The position numbers and the translations under genes were made by a program. From assembly GCA_022113835.1 (NCBI GenBank), contig JAILWY010000014.1, positions 9,363,501 to 9,427,500 on the forward strand: a stretch of DNA of 64,000 nucleotides. Reading direction: 5' to 3'. Below the pieces are notes generated by a model. That model was not told the DNA's origin. It made no database searches and saw only the letters and a list, made by a program, of their open reading frames with translations. This DNA is from Atopsyche davidsoni (lineage: Eukaryota; Arthropoda; Insecta; Trichoptera; Hydrobiosidae). Shown in pieces: positions 25,531 through 37,060 of this stretch (positions are counted from its first letter, which is position 1; every line of letters starts with the position of its first letter).

Positions 25531-26370
25531 TACTTTATTTATTTCGTTACAAATAGTTCAATACTTTTCTTGTGGAATAACATGTTTTTAAAGAAATACA
25601 AGTTTGTATGTTATTTTGTCTCTTCTAACAACGTTTATTTAATGCTAGTATTCCGAGAAATCCTCAGTATTATTTATAAGCTTTCAGAGAAACCTCATAT
25701 TATTTCCCTCTTTGCAACGCTGCCGCGTCAGTTGCAGGGTAAAAGCGGATTTTATACTGTCAATTTTCCGCTGTATTCGTTCTGAAAGGACTTGCTGTGC
25801 ATTTTCTAATGCCATATTTATATTTAACCATAGCCTCATAATGCAAACGTTGAAATAAACTCTGTCTTTAATACTGCACATATTTAAAATAAATACTGCT
25901 TCGACATTATTTCCATACGTGCATCAATTTCAGTTGAGGGTTATACTTATTATATGTCATATTTTATATATTATTTTAGCAGCATGATGCGATTAACCAG
26001 CGTATACCTGCTATTAATGGTCAAATTTTGTTTTTTAATTTTATTAAATATATAATTTTTTTTTCTGTTTAAAATTTCATCTTATTGTCAAATAAATTTA
26101 TAGATTTTATCTAGAAAATTCGTTTGCTAACCAAAATTTACAAATACACGATTATTTTTGTTTTTATTAAAAAACAATTCAGATATTTTTTTCACGTGAA
26201 TGTTACACTTTATTGTTTTACTGTGTAATATTATCAACAAAAAAATTATTGGCTGTTAATTTTATATTTTATTTATAAACTTTCCTATCTAGAGAGTTGG
26301 GATACAAATATCATTATTTATTTGCCATTAATAAATATCTATGAATATTTCATTAAGTGATCACGAGTGT
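25530..26370. other. AT-rich spacer, no gene seen
   Basis: AT-rich with no recognisable gene, repeat family or RNA. Confidence 0.4.
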
Positions 26371-26590
26371 CTCGTATGCGATAGTATCATTAACAGAGAA
26401 AAAGCTAAACACCAGTCCATCTATCACTCACGCTTCTTCCGAGCTGAAACAATATAATTGAGTACCTGCGAGCTATCGGGCCGCCTTTCTCGCAACCGGA
26501 GATGATGTATGGGCATCATTAATCTTCTTGAGAATGGCCGAGCTGCCCGCCTGCACTCACCTGAGCCTACTTACCTTACGCAGATTTTTT
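26370..26590. other. Complex-sequence island
   Basis: A block of balanced composition with no repeats and no domain-bearing frame. Candidate conserved noncoding element. Confidence 0.28.
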
Positions 26591-26989
26591 ATTTAGTCTA
26601 CTAGATATATATAACTATAAAAAAACTCTTTAAAAAGCACAAACAGAGCAAACTCTATTTACTAATCATTTCATGAATTTTCTTCAAAAATAATTCCCAC
26701 ATTAGATTATTCAATTTAATATGTCAAGATTAATTAAACTATATAAATTATTTTTATATACAATAGTTAAAATAGAGTGCTACAGTTAGATATGTCGTAA
26801 ACATTAATGCCTATTTCACTTCATTTTAGATATAATAGAATTTTACGCAAATACCAATGATATCGCTCGGGTAGCTCATTGAATATTTATAGGTCCTTTA
26901 GCAAGATTACTAACTTTTAATTATGTAAGTTTTTACTGAAGGTATACTTGATTCGGTTTCTCCGTTAATTCTGTTCTCGATACAGATTG

Positions 26990-27370
26990 CATCAAGAGGG
27001 TTAAATCCGCTCCGGATCCTCAATAAACAATAGAATTTTGCCAGAGAAAGGTTAATTTATTGCTTTGTCCCATTACTGAGGCCGCTTTGTCTTCGCTAAA
27101 GCTGTTGAAATTCAGGATACAACTCTGAGTTATTATTGAACCTGTCCGAGTTTCATTTTATTAATATAATGAAATCGCTTCGAGTACAACTACACATGGA
27201 GCTATTGTTCATCGACTTGCGACGCTTTAGATTAATAACCACGTTTCCAGCTGGAGTGGTGTTCCATTCCATTTCCACTGATGCGCCGGAAGTGCAGAGC
27301 ACCCAGAAGGGTTGATGCGAATATTCACTCACGCATAAGTGGTTCACTGCAGTTCGCTGTTAATTACTTA
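26990..27370. other. Long complex-sequence island
   Basis: About 380 bp of balanced, non-repetitive sequence with short homeodomain and Sox-like strings. It shows no codon-like structure. One of the better candidates for a conserved noncoding element, judged by composition only. Confidence 0.3.
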
Positions 27371-27689
27371 GAAGGCCACTCAGCGCTTGTTAATTTTCAT
27401 TAGACACATATTTTACTCGAACTATGCATAAGACTTTAAAATAATAATTTAAACGGAAAGATTCACACTGCCAGCGATATAAGATGTCGAGACTAGGCAC
27501 AATAAAAACAAAAACGTAGTAAAATCAATTTTTATTTAAAATATATGGATAAACTGTAAAGGGTTGATTTTTATTAGTGATATTAAAATTAAGATAATAT
27601 CATTGATATGGTAGATTTTTGTCTGTAGTAATTGTTGAAATATTAACATGTACTTAAGAAAACAGCAAAGGAGGTTGTCACATATTTTT

Positions 27690-30080
27690 TTAATATTTTT
27701 GATTTCGCGTTTCGCCTTCCGCTAGGCCGCCGTGTAATGCGTTCGCGTTTGAACGAGAAAAATATCATTCGACAGGAGCTGAAATCCAATTACTCCGCCC
27801 CCGAAGAATTGGAATCAAATTTACTCTTACAGTGCTAAATAAAAATCAAACGGAAATATGCGACCTGTATTCAATGTCTGTTAGCTTTGTTTTGCATGGG
27901 TAAAAGTTGTTTTTTAAAAAGTATTTTATAAAAAAATACATGTTGTATATATTTATATATATATTTTATTACTTTCGTGTATTTTCAAATAAAATAAAAT
28001 ATTATGGAATACTACTTTTAGTATATATCTAAAGAAATATAAATTAAAGACACGACTCAAGAGGTGCAAAATAGTAAATCTATTAATGTTAACTTGTGAT
28101 CGCGCCTAGATAACGGCAATGGTGTATACTCTGAACCACAGGTGAGGACCACTAACAGGCTTTGTACCGTCTTTAGTGTAGCAGTAGGGCTGGTTTTGGG
28201 GATGTTAAAGTTTCCACGCTATTCTGCCTCTTTAAGTATCCACCGCATTAGCATTGATTCAAAGCAATGCCGAAAACTAAAAGCAATGTCCTTGTTATTT
28301 CACGCAACGCATAACATGTCGTTCCCCATCTCATGTTCAGCTACGTTTTTCATTGATCCGACAACTTGCTGACCTAAAACGAAACATCAATAAATAGTTC
28401 ATTTGATGACCTTGCATTTTGTATGGCCGGTTTGATATTACAGAATATTTTAGATTTACCTGCGATCGATTTTAAATATCTTCAATTGCAATGAATATAC
28501 ATTTATACAATGAAGCTTTCATTGTACCCTTATGTGCATTTTTTCCCCGTGCAAAAATCTTTATAGGTTTTCAAATATTTAAATTTTATTTATTCAAAAA
28601 ATAGCATAACAATATTCCTCAAACTATATATATTTACGATTGTTATTATACCCCATAATTTGAGAGCGTTATATATTTATGACAACGTGTTTTAACTCAG
28701 CCAAAGTGTGTAATATCTATGGGAGTAACATAAAATTTAACGACGCTTAAAATTAGTAGCTATAATAAATTTGCAAGTGTCGCATATCGAAGACTGCCGG
28801 TAAATCGCTGTAAATTGGAAATCTAGTGCTTAAAAGAATATATATCATAAAAAAAAATTCCTTTGCATCGGTATTTTTTAATTGTCCAATACAAAAGAGG
28901 ATCGCATTATTTGAATGTCACTCGTGAAGATTTATGGCAATTAAATTGTTGGGAGTTTTATTTGTTTGTTTCTGAAACTCGAACCCAACCCAAACTGAAA
29001 TAAAAACACCCAAACCGTAACCTCTCACCTCCGTGCGCATTTAAGCCTGTAACTAAGGCATGTGTTTTAATGTTCATAAATAGTATCTTTATCTTGAAAT
29101 TAAATACGTAATGTTAACGTCGGTTATTTCATATTTAATCGTTTTGTATCTTTAAATAGCTATTTTTTTAAAAATATTAAGTTGTGAAAAACTAACAATA
29201 AATCATTAGCACAGTAAAGTTTTAAATTTGTTATTTTTCTACATGATTTAAAATGAAATCTCAACTACATATATAATTACCTGCGATCCACCTGTGTCTT
29301 CATCTGAAATCTAGAATTTTTTTTATTATCTCTAGTTTTATTATATTGTAATATTTTTGATCCAGTTTAAATAGACGGATTAAATTATATAATTATTTAA
29401 ATCATTAATTGTTTGTTAATGGTTTCTATTTACTTAATTTATTGTAATTCGTTGTCTACTTAGACAATGCGTCGCTTTTAGCAAACCAGACATTTCCTTT
29501 GGTTGAAATACAAACATCCCAAACACAACTTGCTACAAGCCGTGATCAATACCACAGCTCTCCCTTGAAATTCCTGATTGGGTTCCACGAATACTCGTAA
29601 ATTAAAACGTATCGTTCGGTAGTTACCTGAACTGAACAAGAGTCCTCCAAGTCGGAATGTCAAGGCGCTCGCCGAGCCTCCGAGAGAATTGTATTCATTA
29701 GTGTCTTCAGTACTGTTTCAGACAGGAGATTACAAATTTCTACTGAACACTACGACGGACATGACCTTTGTGCCTAAATTTCAAGTTAATATTCAACATT
29801 TCTTGAAATCTTAATATTGTATTCAGAGATTTTCAAATATCAGAATACTATTTGGGTCTTTTTTGTTGTTGTGTAAGTACATATTACTAGCATAAATCAT
29901 ATATATTATAAACATAAGTTTTTATAGTGAAAAACGAGCTCTCACTGCCTCAATAAAGAAATACCAGTAGTCTCATAAATATATTTCTATATATTTATAA
30001 TATTTGTTACTATTAGGCAAATAAATTTTTAAAAAAGTCCAGGTGTAAAATGTAATATTTTTAACGCCATCAAAATTAGG
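27690..30080. other. AT-rich spacer with small complex patches
   Basis: A complex patch lies at 27700-27830 and others at 28100-28380 and 29470-29700. Otherwise AT-rich. No gene, RNA or transposon could be supported. Confidence 0.35.
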
Positions 30081-30239
30081 GTGTTTCTGTGTGTTCAGGT
30101 CTTAAGAGGTTCTTTTATCGTCGCAACAAAAGTCAAAGAAAACCCCAAATCCCAGTTGCTCCAAATTGATTCTGTATTCTTCCTAAACAATAGAGCTCTG
30201 AAGCCGGTAGTAATTTTCCATCGTGCACTCTTTGTCTTC

Positions 30240-30635
30240 CCCGCGGACAGGCCCATTTTTTACGCGAGGGTCGTCGGCCGTTTTTCTCCTGAAAACCAAA
30301 TGTACTGCCTTGGCCGCGTCGCTAGGAGAGCAATGTGGCCGCCGTGGCCTTGACCCCCTCGGCTGCGGAGTTCTGGGACCATTGGGCTAGCTGATGTGAT
30401 TTTTAACAACAAACATTCACATTGATGTTGTGGCGTTTTTATAAAATGACTTGCGTTTCAGCTTTGATAGATTAAGGCAGCTTAGGTTTGATCGGCGGCA
30501 GTTTTTCTACTGAAAACCAAATGTACTGCCCCGGTGCGCGTCACTAAGAGAGCGGTAAAGTCGCCGTGGCCTTGACCCGCTCGGCTGCGGATATCTGGGA
30601 CCATAAGCCTTATCTGATATGATTTTGTCGAAAAG
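30240..30635. repeat. Direct duplication of a GC-rich block
   Basis: A segment of about 120 bp at about 30270-30390 recurs at about 30491-30612, offset 221 bp. Shared anchors include GAAAACCAAATGTACTGCC at 30291 and 30512, and a downstream GCCGTGGCCTTGACC string followed by CTCGGCTGCGGA in both. The copies have diverged by substitutions and small indels, so the duplication is not recent. The block has the composition of the other islands, so this may be a duplicated regulatory element (inference). Confidence 0.75.
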
Positions 30636-31639
30636 TGACTTTCTGTTATGCTTTTTGAAATAAATTATTTATATCCAAAATATATTTTATTTGTGCGAAA
30701 TGGTATTTTAGAATTTTTTGTTATTATTCTTTTTTAATTCATAATATTTATACTTTTGATTCAAGTTATACTTGACAGACGATTTGGTATAAAAATAACA
30801 AGTATACTAGAAGTATCAGATTCGGGTCTATCATTTTAGAATCTGTATAGAATCAGGGATAGAATATAAATACAGCATTTCGCTCTCGAGACCTACTGAA
30901 TTGTAAATACAGACGTAGAATGTCTGTCGAAATTTTACGACTGGAAACCCGAGATGGCCCTTGTCATTCCGCCCCAGCCCAGTGGCACAGACAAATAAGA
31001 TGTCACTGTAATGTTAAATATTCTAAACTATTCAATCTTTTTTTATCTATTACCTTGATGCATACACGTTTTTTCAAAAACTTAAATTGTTATTTCTAAA
31101 AATATTTTTAGAAGTGTGACTGCCAAAGATCGAACCTAACGTGTCATTTTTTTCATTTCATCGTAGAAAATCACCCAAAAGGAAAATATTTGAGTAAGAT
31201 ATATTGTTTTTTTTAGTCTTTCTGACAATTTTCTATAGAGTTTATCATCCCACATATTTTATGTGCAAGATAATTTGAATAATACAAGCGAATCGGCACA
31301 TCCCCGCTTTATATAATATTTGATTTATGATCTCTGTGAAGGTTTCCGCTCTTTATTTTTATGATGTCTCGCCTGTATATTTGAGGATACCATGATAGAA
31401 ATGTAGAAGATTTATTAGAAACTTGACGGGAACACAGACACACCCGTGTATACGTAACCATATTTTTGGATAAGATAAAATAATTTGCATATTCAGAATA
31501 AATATAACCAGTTTTAAATACAAATAATTTTATAATATTTTTCAGTTTTCAGAAACTTTTAAGATATATATTATTTTCTTATTCGAATAATTAATTCACG
31601 TAAATAAGACAGTATTTTCTAAGAAATCCAAAAATAAAA

Positions 31640-31850
31640 GCAATTCTCGCTAACGGAGGGCGTCGACGAACCATCCGCGTCATTCGAAAAATCTTTTATC
31701 GCGTCCGATGTATCTCAAAATGTCTGCCGACGTCCATCTCGCGCCAGGCAGTCCCAGCGTCAGTCGGAATCCTATTTTCCTTCTTTCAGCAGACAAATTG
31801 GCAAGAATTTTCTTTGACCCGAGTTTTATTCAGTCATGAATAAAATGGCC
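31640..31850. other. Complex-sequence island
   Basis: A sharply bounded block of balanced composition in AT-rich flanks, with no open frame or repeat. Candidate conserved noncoding element. Confidence 0.3.
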
Positions 31851-32439
31851 ATCTATGTTTTTTTCGTTTTCAATTTACTTCATGAAAAATAAATGCTTTA
31901 TCTGTGTCAAAAACATAATATTCCATTTCACGAAACAACAACTTCCGTGAATTCAGTCTTTGCAAAAATAAACCAAGAATGAATGTACTTTGTACCCTGC
32001 AAGTACTTTTGTTTAGATGTTTGGTTATTCATATTTTAAAAATTATTTTATGAAAACCTACCCACAAGATATTAGTATTATTATGGTTTTGGTATTATTG
32101 CAGTTTTGCGGATGGTTAGTGGGTGTAAGGTATCAATTTCTAGACTGGGCATAATCGAGAGACCTTATCGAATAGTGACCTTTTGTCTAACTTGTCGGTC
32201 GAGTTGAAACAATCGTGCCGACAAACTGTGTTAAAAAAACGCTAAAAGAACGAAAAAGGCTTCGAAAAATGATTTGTTTTACATACAGTAATAGTTTTGC
32301 ATTAATCATAATTATTATTTTTAAAATATTTCTAAAAAATAACGCTTTCGTTATATCATGTTATTATTAGCAATCGCTTCGTTTTATTTTGTTTTATTAA
32401 CCTTACAGCATTCAAATTAAAAATTGATTTGTAATATCA

Positions 32440-32670
32440 GGATCACATTCTATGAAAAGTCGCCCGAGACTTTTCCGAACCAATCCAATGAAAATGATTT
32501 ATTTTTACGCTGTTGCGAAGAAGAGTAAATAATTAAGGTGTACTCTGAATACATTAGAGTTTCAACGGCTCAGGAGTGCGGGCAATCCTTCAACCGACGT
32601 TCCACGGAGCTTGTTGCTTTCTCAATCCCAGAAGTTTCCATGCGTTGCTAATATTTCAGTATAAACTCAT
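32440..32670. other. Complex-sequence island
   Basis: Balanced composition, non-repetitive, no domain-bearing frame. Candidate conserved noncoding element. The stretch from 32670 to 33100 is AT-rich spacer. Confidence 0.25.
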
Positions 32671-33105
32671 TTTGTACCGCTGTTTACTTTCGTGCCTAAG
32701 TTACGACCTTAATTTACAAAGTTGCTTTATTAGCCCATAAAAAAAACTTCTCTCTTATTGTTTATAATATTTATGATCATCCGTGCCTTGTTTTAGCATT
32801 ATTATAAAGTTAATAATTTTGGAAGTTCTTCTTTTGATCACTTATTATAAATTTAGTTTGAATTCGATGAAAATTATGCCTTGATAATATAATTATTTTT
32901 ATTCGCACTGAGCATTAGTAATGATAGTTGAAATATATTTTGGATTAGTTTTAGAATATATTTTTACATGTTTTATCATTTTTCTGTTCATTTTTATGAT
33001 AAATATAAGCGTAAGAAATTTGAATGATCTCAACATCATTTAATAATGCGATTGGTGAGTGAAACTAAATAAATATTAAATCAATTGTGTGATGTATTAA
33101 ATTGA

Positions 33106-33431
33106 AACCAAGTAGTTTTGGAGACTACGTTTATTTCACTTGTAGCGAAAGCTCTTTCGCCGAACACTGCATCTTCAAAACTGATTCTATACAGAAAACG
33201 CGAGCTTATACATAACAAATTCAACAGAAATACATGAATCATAGATTATACATTACAAATTTATGTGGAAAAGTTGCTCCTATTCAGTGCTGTGAAACCC
33301 CATTAAAATGATATTAACAGCAATAATTTTAATTATAATTATAATTAAATAAGCAGTTTTGAAGATGCCGTATTCGGCGAAAGAGCTCTCGCTACAAGTG
33401 AAATAAACGTAGTCTCCAAAACCACTTGGTT
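33106..33431. mobile_element. Foldback MITE with 78-bp inverted arms
   Basis: Arms 33106-33183 and 33354-33431 are both exactly 78 bp and match at 74 positions when inverted, starting AACCAAGTAGTTTTGGAGAC. The 170-bp spacer is AT-rich and unrelated. No transposase and no clear target duplication are visible, so the superfamily is unassigned. Confidence 0.85.
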
Positions 33432-33839
33432 TTATTATAATAAAATGGAGTATTACAAAATAAATACCAGTTCCATTAATTAATGATGTATTAAATACAT
33501 CATCAACATCTATAAGTCCGAGCCACTCTTTTTTATTCACTGGATACTTTTAATAATAAATAATATTAATATTGTGGAATTTTTTTATACCAAAGCTTTA
33601 TTTAAGTTTAAATTGCTCGTTGTGTTACAAAATACACGATTTTTAAGGTATTGTGCCTGCGATTGTATTCTCACCTGTTGACATAACATTGAGAATTTCA
33701 TCAAAAAAAAAAAAGATACGACCACCTATTTTGTACAACACTATCTAAAATTTGGTTTGTACTCATAATAAATTCAGATAATAAAAGAATGCATAAATTC
33801 GCATTTTAAACTGTCATAAAGTAAGAGGTATCTGTTTTA

Positions 33840-34020
33840 TCGGCGCCGCGAGCGTCTCCTTACTCAATAACGTCCCCGGCCCACCCTTCCCGGGGGACCC
33901 CCGGCCTGTTGCTCCTCCCCGACCTCCCCGACCTCCCCGACCTCCCCGACCTCCGCGAGCCTCCGCCACCTGGAGGCGCAGGTCGATCCGCCCGTGCCCG
34001 AGTTTCAGGTCCCGCGAACA
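33840..34020. repeat. GC-rich block with a 9-bp tandem repeat
   Basis: A GC-rich island contains about four and a half units of CTCCCCGAC at about 33915-33954. On the + strand this reads as Leu-Pro-Asp repeats in a short open frame, which is a composition effect. It sits just upstream of the SINE/Helitron nest. Confidence 0.75.
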
Positions 34021-34046
34021 AACCAGCGATTATTTATACATTTAAA

Positions 34047-34186
34047 ACAACCAAATTATCGATAATGATTCAGTACATTTTTTCAAATATTGAAAATTGA
34101 TTAAAGAAACTCTTCAAAAATATCATTGTGATTTGTGTGGGATTTGAGCCTACATCCCCAAGCTTACATGGCACAACCAAATTATC
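34047..34186 (-). mobile_element. Palindromic tRNA-headed SINE, copy B (single arm)
   Basis: A 112-bp insert (34061-34172) lies between 14-bp direct repeats ACAACCAAATTATC at 34047-34060 and 34173-34186. Read on the minus strand it starts in the anticodon arm of the tRNA-like head (GCCATGTAAGC), keeps the T arm, and runs through the tail to the element's end. This is the shape of a 5'-truncated SINE: no inverted arm, the head cut at the anticodon stem, and an intact 3' end. It gives the best evidence for the retroposition polarity. Confidence 0.8.
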
Positions 34187-34229
34187 ATTTAAATAACTGA
34201 ATCCAAAATATTATTGCTTGGTTGTATAC

Positions 34230-34431
34230 AGTAATTGATTTGTCCTTTTTTTTGGATTGAACGTCAATCAAGTGCGATTTTAATTACCTTTACAGTCTTA
34301 TATTTTTTCACATATTGAAAATGATTCGAACCTACATCTCCTACACAAGTCACGATGATATTTTTCTGAGAGTTTCTTTGAATCATTTTCAATATGTGAA
34401 AAAATACGCCTAATCATATTAGTAATTAATT
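34230..34431 (-). mobile_element. Palindromic tRNA-headed SINE, copy C (chimeric centre)
   Basis: The insert 34241-34420 is flanked by AGTAATTGATT (34230-34240) and AGTAATTAATT (34421-34431), which differ at one base. The arms (about 34303-34328 and 34378-34404) pair perfectly for about 26 bp. At the centre an antisense B-box fragment (ATTCGAACCTACATCTCC) is joined directly to a sense acceptor fragment (ACAAGTCACG). The head is therefore a template-switch chimera. The outer segment, with its CGTCAATCAAG motif, is at the left. Confidence 0.75.
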
Positions 34432-34690
34432 AATTAATTTTTTAAATAAAAAAGCGCAACTTTTTTTTAATAAGCTATAAAAATGATGTATGATGTCGAA
34501 TGCGTTTTTATTGTGTACATTCAATAAAATATACGTGAAATATAATTGTTACTAATATGATTAGGCACATTAGTTCATACATAGAAGATGATTTTAAAGA
34601 AACTCTCAGAATCTCTTCTTTAAAATCATCTTCTATGTATGAACCAATGTGCGTAATCATATTAGTAATAATATAATAATAAACCCGTTA

Positions 34691-35308
34691 TCTATATATA
34701 TAAAACACAAAAAATGTTTCTGTGTCCGTCATAGGCTTTGAAACCATCCAACCAATGTGCCCCATACCGGTTTCATTCGAAAGACAATAATACGACGAAT
34801 ATTTGAGACTATTAAAACAATGCATTTAATACATTCGGTCTATCAATTAAGTCAATTTTCGACATTTTCCATACAAAAATTTTCAACATCTGTAAAGTCG
34901 ACATCATTCCTCCCAAAAAGAACATTGTGAAGATTGCGCTTAGTACGGACTTTTAAAACAAAATCACTATCTGTCATTCACAACAGGGAGTTTTATTATT
35001 TGTGGTTTTCAAAAAAATAAAATATATATATATATATCAAAAAATGATACCGAAAAGAGCTGTAATTGGAAGTGTAACAGCAGATGCGAAACGAAAAAGA
35101 GGCGAAAGAGCAGCCGAAATTGCCGGACAACATGAAGTGCATTTGGAGTCAAAAAGGTTGAGAGAGCGACAGACAAGATCAGTAGAAACACCAGAAAAAC
35201 ATGAAGCACGTCTAGAACAAGTTCGAATCAGAGCTACTACACCAAGAGCTGCTGAAACTCCTCAACAGCATGAAAACAGCGTAGTAGCACACGCCGGGTA
35301 TCCGCTAG
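34691..35308 (+). mobile_element. Non-autonomous Helitron 1
   Basis: It begins TCTATATATATAAAACAC and ends CTAG at 35305-35308, with host A at 34690 and host T at 35309. This is the canonical 5'-TC...CTRR-3' insertion between A and T, without duplication. A short stem (CGG 35295-35297 with CCG 35302-35304) precedes the end. It is 618 bp and keeps only an N-terminal coding stub. The empty site is visible in SINE copy E at 51922|51923, which confirms both ends to the base. A relative lies at 40297-41158. Confidence 0.93.
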
Positions 35309-35334
35309 TGGGTAATAAATACGCATCTGATTGA
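35044..35334 (+). pseudogene. Truncated N-terminal stub of a Helitron Rep/helicase protein
   Basis: From the methionine at 35044 the frame reads MIPKRAVIGSVTADAKRKRG, then three imperfect repeats of the ETPEKHEARLEQVR type. This acidic-basic repeat is typical of the N-terminal leader of arthropod Helitron open frames. No Rep (HUH nuclease) or helicase motif follows: the frame runs out of the element at 35308 and stops in flanking SINE DNA at 35334. An upstream in-frame ATG at 35002 falls in AT-rich leader, so 35044 is preferred. Internal deletion made this element dependent on others. Confidence 0.75.
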
Positions 35335-35399
35335 CGTCCAATCCAAAAAATAGACTTACAAATATAATTGTGCCATGTGGTGATGTCATTACGAAGAGA

Positions 35400-36880
35400 C
35401 TTCCTTGAGGTCGTTATATTCGGATACAGTGTCTATGCATATTTCACAATGCTTCGTAGACTCACGGCGGATTCTGAGCGGCCTCGTAGCGCTACAACGC
35501 TACGCTCGTAGAGGCTCGCAGTCGCCTCGTGTTTCCGCCCTCATTTATGTACAGTGTCGCCTTTGTTTTGAGAAATGTAAATATTTTTTTTTCTCGACGG
35601 CCTTCGTCCCGCTTGTTTTTAATTTCACCCCTAGGTCGTATGCTTCTTATATACATTTAATCATACTTTAACGTATTTCCTTAATACGAGTCCCCTGTAC
35701 AACCAAAGATGCTAGAGATTATAGATGATTTATTTAAGGGCATTATTTTTACAATATCTAAACTTTTTTCCCGTAATTCAATTGTGATCGATATTATTCG
35801 ATTATATTACAATATATAAAAACAAGGATTCAAAATAAATTAATATAGCAGCACATATTAATGTTTCATATTGTATATTTTTATGTAGACCCGCTCTAAT
35901 ATATCTCCGAAGTTTTATTTTTATTTTTGCCAGGTAATTTTTGCATTACCAAAATTAAAAAACTCAAATTTTTGCTCCCGTCTAATTTGTGGCTTATTTG
36001 TGGGCGTTACAGAATGACTAATTGGATAATAATGAAATGTTAATAATTTATACGTCAGTCTTTTTTGACGGACTATTTCCGGTCTACGTTTGTGGAAAAT
36101 GACTGATGACATTTATTTCCGTATTTTAAGAAATAAAGAAACGCGTTAGTTTTTTTCAACTTTTTTCTTTCATAAATTGCTTACTAACCCGCTCACGTTT
36201 ACTTTTTAAATTTACATAATGTTATGTAAAAAAAGTATAAATGTATCGCATGATTCATTGCAAAATACTAATGAAGGTGAAATTTGACAATATAAGTCAC
36301 AAAGAGAAGTACGATTATTGTCAAAAGATTTTTTCAGTGATATATTAATGTCATTTTCTTATTCATTTCAAACATATTTCAACATTTATGTGCGAAGTCA
36401 AAAAATTACACACAAAAATTCAATATAAAAAAGTATTTAATTTAAAAATAAATAATGCGAACATATTCCATCAAATAAATGCCATAGCAAAGTAGCAATA
36501 ATACATTATTCACCCTTCCTTCCTTATTTCATATAAGGCAATTATCTTCCTAAAGCTTTAACTTTCCCATTCCGGTATCGATCTTTCTGATACTTCACAC
36601 TAGTTGATATTTTTATATAAAGTGAAACATTGCAAACTGACCGTTCTAAGTTAGTAGTAATAATGTAGATACATTTATGTCCGGCTTTCTTGTTGCATAC
36701 GGGTCCATTTTCGACAAAAGTCTTTTGCAGCCAGCGTAAGAGCTCTCCCAAAGCTTGCGTGTAATATAGTAAGACATATCGTAATAGATGAAAATTTATC
36801 TAGTACCGCATAGTAAACTCATCGCAGCCGCGCACAAAAAGACCATCTCTGGCGCGATACAAAAAAGGTCCGGTCTCCCG
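35400..36880. other. Spacer with a complex patch and a weak ratchet-like site
   Basis: A GC-raised patch at 35440-35560 contains short inverted GTAGCGCTAC strings. A pyrimidine-rich CAG|GTAATT lies at 35933|35934 and is listed separately. Otherwise AT-rich with nothing recognisable. Confidence 0.4.
35910..35940 (+). other. Weaker candidate ratchet point
   Basis: The string TTTTATTTTTATTTTTGCCAG ends at 35933 and is followed by GTAATT. The acceptor half is good and the donor half is sub-optimal because position +5 is T. It lies between the two strong sites, as a further ratchet step might. Chance is a real alternative in such T-rich DNA. Confidence 0.3.
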
Positions 36881-37060
36881 GCCGGCTCGCTGCCTATCGA
36901 CCGAGGCCGACCGAACCCCCACCTCCACCCGCCACCCCCACCACCACCACCACCACCACCACCACCACCACCACCACCACCCCCACCACCACCACCTCCA
37001 CCCGCCACCCCCACTCGCCACCCCGCTGCAGCAGCGCCCGAGACTTTTGTTCGGGAGGGG
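36880..37060. repeat. (CCA)n microsatellite in a GC-rich block
   Basis: A pure CCA/CCC trinucleotide tract at about 36935-37008 gives poly-Pro, poly-Gly and poly-Trp open frames in different readings. These frames are composition artefacts. Confidence 0.9.

Larger units (their letters stand above)
34538..35371 (+). mobile_element. Palindromic SINE, copy D, interrupted by a Helitron
   Basis: The direct repeat AAATATAATTGT (12 bp) lies at 34538-34549 and 35360-35371. Inside are the inverted arms 34550-34601 and about 34621-34672, which match at about 50 of 52 positions. The central loop is short and has no tRNA head. The outer segment ending in CCAATCCAAAAAATAGAC follows. A Helitron occupies 34691-35308; without it the SINE is 192 bp. 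The matching 12-bp duplication across the whole interval shows the Helitron arrived after the SINE. Confidence 0.88.

Noticed and set aside
28130..28150. CACAG|GTGAGG on the + strand as a ratchet point
   Set aside because: The upstream 20 bases are not pyrimidine-rich, so the acceptor half is weak.
34550..34690. Copy D as an ordinary DNA-transposon MITE
   Set aside because: The direct repeats of the family vary from 11 to 14 bp and one end carries an extra unpaired segment, which fits retroposition better than cut-and-paste.
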